In this document: piece after piece, positions 8,094-15,785 of the stretch | Layout of the letters: the number at the start of each line of letters is the position of its first letter | Numbering within the stretch: position 1 is the first letter of the stretch | Origin: a candidate division WOR-3 bacterium | Lineage (GTDB): Bacteria > Hydrothermota > Tepidihabitantia > Tepidihabitantales > Tepidihabitantaceae | DNA length: 64,000 nucleotides | NCBI GenBank assembly: GCA_024653355.1 | Contig: JANLFQ010000001.1 | Location: forward strand, 1,014,576 to 1,078,575 | Direction of reading: 5' to 3' | Position numbers and translations under genes: made by a program | The notes under the pieces: generated by a model | Database searches by the model: none | What the model saw: only the letters and a program-made list of their open reading frames with translations | What the model was told of the DNA's origin: nothing

Positions 8094-9851
8094 ATGGTAA
8101 CAAACTACACCCTGGGCCGGGCCCGGCAACTCCTGATAGAAAAGTTTCAGCAGCTGGGCTACTCTCTCACCCCGGATGAAATCCGCACCGGTGTGCCGGG
8201 TGTTGAAGCCGACCTCGCAATTCCGGTTTTCCGGCTGGCAAAAACCGTCGGTCAAAACCCCGACGACCTCGCCCGCACCATCACTCAGCGCCTTGACCTC
8301 ACCGCCACCCTGTTCTCTTCGGTTCAACCGCTCAAAGGTTATATCAATCTGCGCTTCCACCCGGAGAAGTTTGCGCGCGCCGTATTTGCCGACTACCAAG
8401 CGGCACCGGAAAAGTACGGCAGTTTTACTTTGGGCAAAGGCAAAACGGTGGTCATCGACTACTCATCACCCAACATCGCCAAACCCTTCTCGGTGGGCCA
8501 TCTCCGCTCCACCGTCATTGGTCAGGCGTTAAAAAACATCCTCTCCTATCTCGGCTACCAGGTGATTGGTGACAACCACCTTGGTGACTGGGGAACCCAG
8601 TTTGGCAAACTCCTTGCCGCTTACGAACTCTGGGGCGATGAAACCAAATTAAAACAAAACCCCACCCTCCACCTCCTTGACCTCTATGTGCGATTCCACG
8701 AAAAGGCAAAACAGGACCCCGGTCTTGAAAACAAAGCGCGGGATTGGTTCCGCCGGCTCGAACAGGGCGACTCAGAAGCCCGTGCCCGCTGGCAGCAGTT
8801 TGTCCATCTCAGCCTCCAGGAGTTTCAAAAAATTTATCAACTCCTCGGTATCACCTTCGATGTCACCCTCGGGGAAAGTTTTTACGCCCCCTACCTCCAG
8901 GATGTAGTTGACCGGGCATTGAAAAAAGGCGTTGCCCAGAAAAAAGTACCGCCCCGGGATGAAAAAAATATCCCCGAAGACATCGCCCCGGAAGAACCGG
9001 TCGTCCTCATTCCCCTTGACCAGATGGGTATTGATGTCCCTCTCATCCTGCAAAAATCAGACGGCACCAGCCTCTACGCCACCCGGGAAATCGCCACCGT
9101 TGAATACCGCATCAAAACCTGGCAGCCCGAAAAAATCCTCTATGTCGTGGGCAACGAACAGGAACTGTACTTCAAACAGTTCAACGCCGCCCTCAAACTG
9201 CTGGGCATCACCACCCCCTGCATCCACATCAACTTTGGCTTAATACGTCTGCCCCAAGGCAAACTTTCCACCCGGGAAGGTCGGGTAATCCTCCTCGAAG
9301 ATGTCATCAAAGAGGCGATAGAACGGGCAAAGCGGGTTTTGATGAGCCGGGACCTGCCCGAAGAAGAAAAAGAGGATATCGCCCGCAAGGTTGGCATCGG
9401 TGCCATCAAATACGCCGACCTCTCCCAGAACCGGCGCAAAGAGGTCGTGTTCGACTGGAACCGCATGCTCTCCCTTGACGGCGACTCTGCCCCCTACCTT
9501 CAATACGCCTACACCCGCACCCGCTCCATCCTGCGCAAAGCATTTCCGATTGACCTGTCCAAAGCCGCGCCCGGCCTCCTTACCGCCCCGGAAGAACAGA
9601 CCCTAATACTCCACAGCGCCCGCTTCCCTGACGCCATCCTTGGTGCGGCTGAAAACTACGAACCCCATCGCATCGCCAACCACCTTTACGCCCTTGCCCG
9701 GGACTTCTCCACCTTTTACGACCGCATCCCGGTCCTGGGCGCTGAAACCGACGATTTGCGTCTTGCCCGGCTCGCCCTTGTTGAAATGACCGGCACTATC
9801 CTCAAAACCGGGCTTAACCTGCTCGGCATCGAAGTGATGGAACGGATGTAA
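8094..9851 (+). CDS. argS: Arginyl-tRNA synthetase
   Basis: Class I aminoacyl-tRNA synthetase charging tRNA-Arg. The N-terminal additional domain recognises the tRNA D-loop; the catalytic domain carries the HIGH-type motif as SSPNIAKPFSVGHLRS (about residues 121-136) and the KMSK-type motif as KLSTREG near residue 388. The C-terminal DALR anticodon-binding helical domain contains YAYTRTRSILRKA. The length of 585 residues is normal. Last gene of the rpmH operon, 11 bases after the EIIA gene; I see no clear terminator after it. Confidence 0.97.
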   Translation: MVTNYTLGRARQLLIEKFQQLGYSLTPDEIRTGVPGVEADLAIPVFRLAKTVGQNPDDLARTITQRLDLTATLFSSVQPLKGYINLRFHPEKFARAVFADYQAAPEKYGSFTLGKGKTVVIDYSSPNIAKPFSVGHLRSTVIGQALKNILSYLGYQVIGDNHLGDWGTQFGKLLAAYELWGDETKLKQNPTLHLLDLYVRFHEKAKQDPGLENKARDWFRRLEQGDSEARARWQQFVHLSLQEFQKIYQLLGITFDVTLGESFYAPYLQDVVDRALKKGVAQKKVPPRDEKNIPEDIAPEEPVVLIPLDQMGIDVPLILQKSDGTSLYATREIATVEYRIKTWQPEKILYVVGNEQELYFKQFNAALKLLGITTPCIHINFGLIRLPQGKLSTREGRVILLEDVIKEAIERAKRVLMSRDLPEEEKEDIARKVGIGAIKYADLSQNRRKEVVFDWNRMLSLDGDSAPYLQYAYTRTRSILRKAFPIDLSKAAPGLLTAPEEQTLILHSARFPDAILGAAENYEPHRIANHLYALARDFSTFYDRIPVLGAETDDLRLARLALVEMTGTILKTGLNLLGIEVMERM

Positions 9852-9882
9852 ACCGGTCCGAAAACCCACACCGAAAATGGCT

Positions 9883-10005
9883 ACTTTAAAGTATACTGCC
9901 CGAACTCATCTTATTCTCTCTAACAATTTGCAATTAAACAACTTAATTCAATGCCGCCCTGTTTTCCCTACCCAACCCCGGGGTAGTTATGGGGATGGTA
10001 TGGGA
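9883..10005 (+). repeat. Dispersed three-block intergenic repeat, copy 1
   Basis: Three blocks recur at 44665-44787 on the opposite strand with identical spacing. They are ACTTTAAAGTATAC (9883-9896), a 65-base gap, TTTTCCCTACCCAACCCCGG (9962-9981), a 9-base gap, and GGGGATGGTATGGGA (9991-10005). Between copies the blocks match 14/14, 19/20 and 15/15, while the 65-base gap shows little similarity. The remainder of 9852-10366 holds no convincing gene; a 74-codon frame at 10008-10232 has no family resemblance. Confidence 0.65.
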
Positions 10006-10366
10006 AATTGCCGGTGATTACGCCTTATCGGGGCTTTCCTCACAACCAACCGAACCTGAATCCGCACCTCTACTCTAAACCGCCACCGTATAACACGCCG
10101 TTTCACAACTGCGCTTCCTCTAAGCGGTTATTCCCCGCTTACCTCGTGATAGACCCATACATTTACCCCATTACTTGCCAGACAGCGCCGGATTTTGACC
10201 TCAAACCCAACTTACTTTTCGAAAAGTCGTAGAGAATGTCGATGCCCGGGTGTAAGGATAGTTCCTGAAAAATTTTTTGACCCACCACTTACAGTTACAT
10301 TAAATTAAAGGAAACGCATTCATTCTAAATCGTTCGCTCCTGATTCCCAAAAACTGAAGCGCTTTT

Positions 10367-10394
10367 TTGACACACCAGATGTCTAATGTATAAT
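10367..10394 (+). promoter_or_regulatory. Promoter of the 10494 gene
   Basis: A near-perfect sigma-70 type promoter: TTGACA (10367-10372), 16 bp, TATAAT (10389-10394). The predicted transcript has a leader of about 90 bases. A weaker TTGACC lies at 10277-10282. Confidence 0.75.
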
Positions 10395-10444
10395 TTTACT
10401 ATCCAGAGAAACACCTAAAAGGGTTCTGGTCCCGGATTGTCACA

Positions 10445-10482
10445 TTGAGAGAAGGGCTCTCCGGAAGGTAAATTTCTCTCAA
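10445..10482 (+). promoter_or_regulatory. Stem-loop abutting the Shine-Dalgarno of the 10494 gene
   Basis: TTGAGAGAA (10445-10453) pairs perfectly with TTCTCTCAA (10474-10482). The ribosome-binding site AAGGAG begins at the next base (10483-10488). The hairpin sits in the 5' leader and could stabilise the mRNA or tune initiation. Confidence 0.45.
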
Positions 10483-10493
10483 AAGGAGTTATC

Positions 10494-12626
10494 GTGATAA
10501 ACAAAGTAGTAAAGTTGTGCGTCCTGCTCGGAGTAACTGCACTCCTCTTCGCAGCGCAGAGTGAGTTGCTTTTCACCCCGGCGGGACTTAATCAGGCAAA
10601 TCACCGCAGTCCGATTACGGGCGTTTTCCCGACCAGAACAACACCGACACCACCTACCGACGACTCCTCATGGATAAAAGTCGACTCAATTCCTCTGGGG
10701 CCGATTGGTGGTAGCGATGCCCTGTGCGGCTTAAAGGTTTATGGCGACACCATCTTTATCGTCTGGAACCGGGAAAATCTCCCTTATGTCGTCCGCATGC
10801 TCAACCGACACACCGGTGCGGTCATAGATTCGCTAATTGGTCATACAATTGAGTACAAGATGACCCCGGTCAAGGTGGGTGACAGTCTGTATGTGTCCGG
10901 GTTCTATCCTACAGAGCATATCGATGTGTATTATCTGCCCACCAAAACATTTGTGCGCGAGATTGTGCCCGTCGGCTCTTATTACACCCGTGGTATGGAT
11001 TGGGATGGTAGCAGGCTATGGGTGGGTGATAATTCATCTACAACTCCCAAACGGATTAAAATTATCGACCGTTCAGGCGCCGTGATAAAAACCTTAACCA
11101 ACATCGGTTCTCCTGTGGTGGGCTGGATAATGGATTTAACCCTTGACCGGATGATTCCCAATCGGCTCTGGCTCAATGACAATATCAACGATGTTGCCTG
11201 TTATTGCGCCTTTGATACCGTGGCCAACACATTTCAGGTACTCGCCACCTTCACGCCGCCGGCAGGTGCTGGTAGCATTGCCGAAGGCATCGGATTCTAT
11301 GGTCCGGATAACGGTTACGGCTACTGCTATACAAACTCGGCTTATGTCCTCTGGGTGTACAAAATGCTTGTCCACAGCCCGACAGTACCAAACGATATCG
11401 GTGTCAATTCCATAAAGGCGCCAACTTCCATAGTTGACCCAAACACAACCATCACCCCAATCGCCCGCATCACCAACTACGGCACCGCACCCCAGAGCAA
11501 CTTCCCGGTTACCTGCTGGATTGATTCTGCTGGCACCCGAATCTACAACGCCACTTACACATATACCCAAACCCTTGCTCCTGGTGCCACCGATTCGGTC
11601 TCCTTCACACCTGACTGGACATCGGGCGCCGTCGGCACAAACTATGCAGTAAAGATGTTTACCAACCTATCAAACGACGAAAATCGCATCAATGACACCG
11701 CCGGTTTGACCGTGGGAACATTCCTAATCCGTGACACGCTAATTGCTCCTTTCGCCATCGTTACCCCGACGCTTGACGGAAACATTCAGATTACCGAATG
11801 GGCTGATGCCCTGAAATGGGACATCTCCGATATATTGAATATGCAGGGCAGTGGTGCCCGGGCACCAGGCAGTTGCTATCTATATGTGAAACACGACTCA
11901 AACAATGTCTACTGGGCGCTTGACCTCAAAGCCAAAACCACCATTGATGACTACGACCAGTTTGGCTGTTACCTTGATGAAAACCTCTCCCGCACCTGGG
12001 CGGTTGACTCATCCGAAGGCAACCACTGGTTTGTCTGGATAAGCGGTGACACCGTTATCTACCGTGCCTTGATTGGACCGGGCAATCTCCCGAGCGACTA
12101 TTGGGAACGCTGGGAAAGCGGTAACGGCGTCTCCCGGGCAAGCATCGCTTCAGGAAACCTGCAGTTTGAGGCGCTGGTTCTAAAGGGAACCATAAAGTGG
12201 AACTACACCATTCATCCAACAAGCGACACCGTCGGGTTCTATGTTTACGCTGCCGGCGCCGGAAGCGCCTTCTGGGGAAACTGGCCCACCCAAATGCCGG
12301 GCACCGAATGGAACAATGCCGCAAGATACGGCACACTCATATTCAGTCCGGAACCCTTTGGCATAACCGAAGAAAAACGCCCGCCCATAAGTGAGTTACG
12401 GCTCGCCAACCCGCTGCGGCTGCCGCTCGTTATACATACTGGCCACCGCCTTGAGGTTTACGACATCTCTGGAAAGTTGATAAAAGCGGTCAATCAAACA
12501 AACGGTGTTGGCTTAACCTGGGACGGCAACGATAAAAACGGCAAGCCGGTTTCCACTGGCATCTACTTTATCAAACTGTTCCAGAACAACAACACCACCC
12601 AGACCAAAACGGTTATCGTACGCTGA
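10494..12626 (+). CDS. Exported protein with CARDB and CBM9-like domains and a sorting-type C-terminal tail
   Basis: A 710-residue secreted protein. Residues 1-22 are a signal peptide (KLCVLLGVTALLFAAQS). Residues about 55-300 look like repeated beta-strand (propeller-like) sequence, for example GMDWDGSRLWVGD. About 305-395 resembles a CARDB beta-sandwich (APGATDSVSFTPDW). About 415-620 resembles a family-9 carbohydrate-binding fold (TLDGNIQITEWADA). The final 80 residues form a FlgD-Ig/Por-type tail with LEVYDISGKLIKAV, WDGNDKNGKPVSTGIYF and the end KTVIVR. The GTG start follows AAAAGGAG. Role unknown; probably surface-attached. It is a single-gene unit between its own promoter and a strong terminator. 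Confidence 0.8.
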   Translation: MINKVVKLCVLLGVTALLFAAQSELLFTPAGLNQANHRSPITGVFPTRTTPTPPTDDSSWIKVDSIPLGPIGGSDALCGLKVYGDTIFIVWNRENLPYVVRMLNRHTGAVIDSLIGHTIEYKMTPVKVGDSLYVSGFYPTEHIDVYYLPTKTFVREIVPVGSYYTRGMDWDGSRLWVGDNSSTTPKRIKIIDRSGAVIKTLTNIGSPVVGWIMDLTLDRMIPNRLWLNDNINDVACYCAFDTVANTFQVLATFTPPAGAGSIAEGIGFYGPDNGYGYCYTNSAYVLWVYKMLVHSPTVPNDIGVNSIKAPTSIVDPNTTITPIARITNYGTAPQSNFPVTCWIDSAGTRIYNATYTYTQTLAPGATDSVSFTPDWTSGAVGTNYAVKMFTNLSNDENRINDTAGLTVGTFLIRDTLIAPFAIVTPTLDGNIQITEWADALKWDISDILNMQGSGARAPGSCYLYVKHDSNNVYWALDLKAKTTIDDYDQFGCYLDENLSRTWAVDSSEGNHWFVWISGDTVIYRALIGPGNLPSDYWERWESGNGVSRASIASGNLQFEALVLKGTIKWNYTIHPTSDTVGFYVYAAGAGSAFWGNWPTQMPGTEWNNAARYGTLIFSPEPFGITEEKRPPISELRLANPLRLPLVIHTGHRLEVYDISGKLIKAVNQTNGVGLTWDGNDKNGKPVSTGIYFIKLFQNNNTTQTKTVIVR

Positions 12627-12644
12627 GTTAAATGAGAACGACCA

Positions 12645-12674
12645 GGGCGGGGAGAACAACTCCCCGCCCTTTTT
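12645..12674 (+). terminator. Rho-independent terminator
   Basis: GGGCGGGGAG (12645-12654), loop AACAA, CTCCCCGCCC (12660-12669), then TTTTT. It is a perfect 10-bp GC stem and ends the 10494 unit. Confidence 0.95.
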
Positions 12675-12708
12675 GCACCCAAACTCTCCTATTTAAGGTC
12701 TAACAGTT

Positions 12709-13965
12709 ATGCCCAGGATTTATTTTGACCACGCTTCAGCAACTCCGGTTTTACCTGAGGCGTTCGAAGCGATGGTCCCTTTTTTCAAAGATGAGTTTGG
12801 TAACCCGCAAAGTTTCCATCAGTTTAGCCGGAAGGCAAAACAGGCGATTGAACAAGCCCGACACCAGGTTGCCCGCTTTATTAATGCACCGGCAGAATCC
12901 ATAATCTTTACCGCATCTGCCTCCGAGAGTAACAATCTGGCGCTTAAAGGTTTTGCCCTTGCCAATAAATCCCGCGGTAACCACATTGTCGTCTCAGCGA
13001 TTGAACACTTCTCGGTTCTTGAACCGCTTAAAACCCTGAAACGGCTCGGGTTTGACTACACAATTTTACCGGTCGACCAGTACGGACTCGTCGATATCGA
13101 ACAACTGAAACGAGCGCTTCGCCCCGAAACCATCCTCGTCTCAATAATGCACGCCAACAACGAAATCGGCACAATTGAACCGCTTGAAGAGATTGTTGCG
13201 GCGTGCCATGAGAGAAACATTCCCGTACATTCTGACGGCACCGCAGCGGTGGGCAGAATTCCGGTTGATGTGACCGAACTCGGTGTCGACGCCTACTCTT
13301 TTTCTGCGCAGTCATTTTACGGTCCGAAAGGCGCCGCCGCACTCTACCTGAAACCGGGTAAAAGGATTGTGCCCTTGATTGAGGGCGGCATTCAGGAAAA
13401 AGGACGCCGGGCAGGGAGTGAAAATGTTCCGGCAATTGTCGGTATGGGCAGGGCAGCCGAAATATGCCAGAAACAGATCGACCAGTGGTCAGAAAAGATG
13501 CAAGCGCTTGCTCGCCGGATTGTCAATGAACTGCCCAAAAGGATTGAACGCCTTGTGTTTACAGGCCATCCGGAAAAACGGTTACCCGGCCATGTCAGCC
13601 TGTGTGTTGAATTTGTTGAAGGCGAGGCGATGCTCTTATCTCTTGATGACCAGAACATTGCTGCGGCATCCGGCTCAGCCTGCACCGCCCGCAGTCTGAA
13701 GGCATCCCATGTCCTGCTCGCGATTGGCTTACCGCACGCTGTCGCCCAATCTTCACTTGTCCTCACGCTGGGCAAAGACAACACCGACGCTGATATTGAC
13801 CACTTTCTAACCCAATTCCCACCGATTGTTCAGCGGTTACGCTCCTTTTCACCACTTTATGCCCGTTATGTCAAAGGTGAAGACCCATACCAGTTCAAAC
13901 CCGGCACCGAAGAACACCAGACTGGACATGAGCCGGAATATCGGGAAAATATAAAAGAAGGGTAA
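12709..13965 (+). CDS. IscS/NifS-family protein lacking the PLP-binding lysine
   Basis: A 418-residue class V aminotransferase-fold protein, clearly an IscS/NifS homologue: FDHASATPVLPEA at the N-terminus, His100 in SAIEHFSVLEP, Asn151 in HANNEIG, Asp176, and the mobile-loop cysteine Cys325 in SGSACTARS. Two PLP contacts are replaced. The family motif S-x-H-K before YGPKG reads SAQSFYGPKG, so the Schiff-base lysine is Ser202 (TCA, 13312-13314) and the preceding histidine is Gln201. The glutamine after Asp176 is Ala179. A classical PLP-dependent cysteine desulfurase is therefore unlikely. Archaeoglobus fulgidus IscS is a known precedent lacking this lysine. The C-terminus is about 25 residues longer and polar. 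It is followed after two bases by iscU. No Shine-Dalgarno precedes the ATG. Confidence 0.88.
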   Translation: MPRIYFDHASATPVLPEAFEAMVPFFKDEFGNPQSFHQFSRKAKQAIEQARHQVARFINAPAESIIFTASASESNNLALKGFALANKSRGNHIVVSAIEHFSVLEPLKTLKRLGFDYTILPVDQYGLVDIEQLKRALRPETILVSIMHANNEIGTIEPLEEIVAACHERNIPVHSDGTAAVGRIPVDVTELGVDAYSFSAQSFYGPKGAAALYLKPGKRIVPLIEGGIQEKGRRAGSENVPAIVGMGRAAEICQKQIDQWSEKMQALARRIVNELPKRIERLVFTGHPEKRLPGHVSLCVEFVEGEAMLLSLDDQNIAAASGSACTARSLKASHVLLAIGLPHAVAQSSLVLTLGKDNTDADIDHFLTQFPPIVQRLRSFSPLYARYVKGEDPYQFKPGTEEHQTGHEPEYRENIKEG

Positions 13966-13967
13966 TT

Positions 13968-14366
13968 ATGTATTCAGAAAAGGTAATGGACCACTTTCGT
14001 AACCCGCGTAATGTCGGGGAGATTGAAAATCCCGATGGCGTTGGAGAGGTCGGCAATCCGGTTTGTGGTGATATGATGACATTCTACATCAAGGTTGAGA
14101 ATGGAGTTCTTACCGATGTCAAATTTAAAACCTTTGGCTGTGGCGCTGCCATTGCGGTTTCATCAATGGTGAGCGAGATGGCAAAGGGCAAGACAATTGA
14201 AGAAGCGTTAAAGATTACCAATGAAGCGGTCGCTGCCGAACTGGGCGGCTTACCGCCGAACAAACTACACTGCTCCAACCTTGGTGCCGACGCCCTTCAC
14301 GCCGCAATTAAGGACTACCTCAACAAATCAAAGAAAAATGCTGTTGATAAGAAGGAGGAGAAATGA
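13968..14366 (+). CDS. iscU: Fe-S cluster assembly scaffold IscU/NifU-N
   Basis: A 132-residue scaffold on which Fe-S clusters are built. The three ligand cysteines are present: Cys33 (GNPVCGD, with Asp35), Cys58 (FGCGAAIA) and Cys102 (LHCSNLG). The protein starts MYSEKVMDHFRNPRNVG like archaeal and NifU-type scaffolds. It lacks the LPPVK motif of HscA-dependent IscU, which fits the absence of hscA/hscB here. Cotranscribed with the lysine-less IscS homologue, its presumed partner. The stop overlaps the next start (ATGA), and GGAGG lies just upstream of that start. Confidence 0.95.
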   Translation: MYSEKVMDHFRNPRNVGEIENPDGVGEVGNPVCGDMMTFYIKVENGVLTDVKFKTFGCGAAIAVSSMVSEMAKGKTIEEALKITNEAVAAELGGLPPNKLHCSNLGADALHAAIKDYLNKSKKNAVDKKEEK

Positions 14367-14557
14367 GAGCCAGACGAGTGCCTGGCTGTCGCTGCCCTTA
14401 TTGTGACGAGCCGCTCCTTGAAGGAGAACAGTTCTGCAAACCCTGCGGCGTGGAAATTGTCTACTGCCCGGAATGCAAAAAACCGTTGCCCCGGGGTAGC
14501 AACAAATGTCCGGAATGCGGTAAGGAAGTTAAAAAAAGTCACGGGAGGAAAAGATGA
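14363..14557 (+). CDS. Small double zinc-ribbon protein
   Basis: 64 residues with four CxxC pairs: Cys11/14 (CPYC), Cys25/28 (CKPC), Cys35/38 (CPEC) and Cys49/52 (CPEC), which fold as two zinc ribbons, plus Cys9 and a basic C-terminal tail. It overlaps iscU and the following glutaredoxin-like gene by ATGA on both sides, so it is a real, coupled gene. Function unknown. In this operon it could be a metal-binding adaptor, but rubredoxin-like or nucleic-acid-binding roles cannot be excluded. Confidence 0.8.
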   Translation: MRARRVPGCRCPYCDEPLLEGEQFCKPCGVEIVYCPECKKPLPRGSNKCPECGKEVKKSHGRKR

Positions 14558-14838
14558 ATCTGACCCGAATAAGTGGCACGAACAAAAAACACCGGGTGAC
14601 TCTTTACGCCCTTTCCACCTGCGGCTGGTGTCGGCGCGCCAAAGATTTGTTTAACGCCAACAACATTGAATACGACTACATCGATGTTGACCTGTGCGTG
14701 GGCGAGGAGCGGGAGGAAGTTATCAATCAAGTTCAAAAACTAAACCCCCGGGTATCATTTCCCACGATTCAGATTGACGATTCGGTTGTTGTTGGATTTG
14801 ACGAAGAGAGGATTAAACAACTCCTGGAAATCAAATGA
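14554..14838 (+). CDS. Glutaredoxin/thioredoxin-fold redoxin (CGWC)
   Basis: 94 residues with a thioredoxin fold: strand VTLYALST, active site Cys23-Gly-Trp-Cys26, and the cis-proline segment VSFPTIQIDD. It resembles NrdH- and glutaredoxin-like proteins of anaerobes, with one extra cysteine (Cys48). Directly coupled (ATGA) to the downstream FTR-type reductase, it is the natural candidate substrate of that enzyme. The first ten residues are an unusual polar extension. Confidence 0.9.
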   Translation: MNLTRISGTNKKHRVTLYALSTCGWCRRAKDLFNANNIEYDYIDVDLCVGEEREEVINQVQKLNPRVSFPTIQIDDSVVVGFDEERIKQLLEIK

Positions 14839-15353
14839 GCGTCGAGGAATTTTCGCCCGAGATTGAGCAGGTCTACGAGCAGTTGAAAAAAGAAGCCGAA
14901 GAGGGGGGCTACCACCTCAACCCTGATAAACAGTTCACCCTCAGACTGATTCAGGGGCTTTTGACCAATGAGAAGCGGTTCGGCTACCGTGCCTGCCCCT
15001 GCCGTATCGCGTGGGGTGAAAAGCCCAAAGACATTGACATCATCTGTCCCTGCTACTATCGCGACTCCGACCTTGAGGAGTTCGGTGCCTGCTACTGCGG
15101 CTTGTATGTCAGCGAGGAGTGGATTAAAGGTAAAGTTCCTCGGAAATCAATCCCGGAACGCCGCCCCGCAAAATTTGCAATTGAAGGTTACTCAGAATCA
15201 AAACCATCAGACCAAACCGGACAGGTACCCAACCGCCTTCCTTATCCGGTCTGGCGCTGCAAAGTTTGTGGCTATTTGTGTGCCCGGCCCGAGCCGCCGG
15301 GCAAATGTCCGGTTTGCAAGGCAACAAAAGACCGATTTGAACGGTTTATGTAA
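14835..15353 (+). CDS. Ferredoxin-thioredoxin reductase catalytic domain fused to rubredoxin domain
   Basis: A 172-residue protein. Residues about 10-95 are the FTR catalytic chain with all six cysteines that hold the [4Fe-4S] centre and the redox disulfide: Cys54/56 (CPC), Cys71/73 (CPC) and Cys86/88 (CYC, where plant and cyanobacterial enzymes have CHC). After a linker of about 45 residues, residues 138-172 form a rubredoxin-like domain with Cys142/145 and Cys158/161 (WRCKVCGY, KCPVCKA). Such fusions are known as ferredoxin:disulfide reductases in methanogens. It likely passes electrons from ferredoxin to the redoxin encoded just upstream, whose stop overlaps this start. Confidence 0.93.
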   Translation: MSVEEFSPEIEQVYEQLKKEAEEGGYHLNPDKQFTLRLIQGLLTNEKRFGYRACPCRIAWGEKPKDIDIICPCYYRDSDLEEFGACYCGLYVSEEWIKGKVPRKSIPERRPAKFAIEGYSESKPSDQTGQVPNRLPYPVWRCKVCGYLCARPEPPGKCPVCKATKDRFERFM

Positions 15354-15364
15354 GGATACAAGAT

Positions 15365-15655
15365 ATGCCTATTGTTGAAATCAGTGTTGTGCCGGTCGGT
15401 ACTGGTTCGCCGAGCGTAAGTCATTTTGTGCGTGCCGCAGTTGAGGTTGTTAAAAGGAGCGGGCTAAAACACGAACTCAATCCCATGGGCACCTGCATCG
15501 AAGGCGACTGGGACGCAATCTTTTCCCTGATAAAAGATATTCACGAAACCCTCGTTACGATGGGCTGTTCTCGTTTGGTCACTACAGTCAAAATTGACGA
15601 CCGGCGTGACAAACAGGTTACGATGAAAGAAAAGGTGGCAAGGGTTAGTGACTAA
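15365..15655 (+). CDS. UPF0045/MTH1187 family protein
   Basis: A 96-residue protein with the family opening VEISVVPVGTGSPSVSHFV and the GTCIEGDW and TTVKIDDRRDK blocks. Members form ferredoxin-like-fold oligomers and some bind thiamine precursors. Last gene of the Fe-S/redox operon, 11 bases after the FTR fusion. Its exact role is unknown; the conserved linkage is with thiol/redox genes here. Its stop codon lies inside a long hairpin. Confidence 0.88.
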   Translation: MPIVEISVVPVGTGSPSVSHFVRAAVEVVKRSGLKHELNPMGTCIEGDWDAIFSLIKDIHETLVTMGCSRLVTTVKIDDRRDKQVTMKEKVARVSD

Positions 15656-15665
15656 CCCCGCCACC
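15634..15665. terminator. Long hairpin between convergent units
   Basis: GGTGGC-a-AGGGTTAGT (15634-15649), a one-base loop, ACTAACCCC-GCCACC (15651-15665). On the minus strand it is followed by TTTTCTTTC, so it should terminate the minus-strand small gene at 15786-15989. On the plus strand the following tract is poor in T. The UPF0045 stop codon is inside the stem. Confidence 0.6.
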
Positions 15666-15785
15666 TTCACCTTCACATCTCAACCACTCACAGCCATCCC
15701 ATAATGACCCGGCAATAAACGCCACCCAATCTTCAATCGTTTGGGTTTGGTGGCAAAACCACAACTCCGCCACCTCACATCCCAT

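Noticed and set aside
10008-10232. 74-codon open frame in the 9852-10493 intergenic region
   Set aside because: No Shine-Dalgarno or leaderless promoter, proline-rich composition of translated non-coding DNA, no family resemblance.
12670-12708. Leaderless promoter for the IscS-like gene
   Set aside because: No -35/-10 pair with the 16-bp spacing could be placed with confidence, although a Shine-Dalgarno site is also missing and GTCTAACAGTTATG resembles the copA start region GTCTAATAGTTATG.
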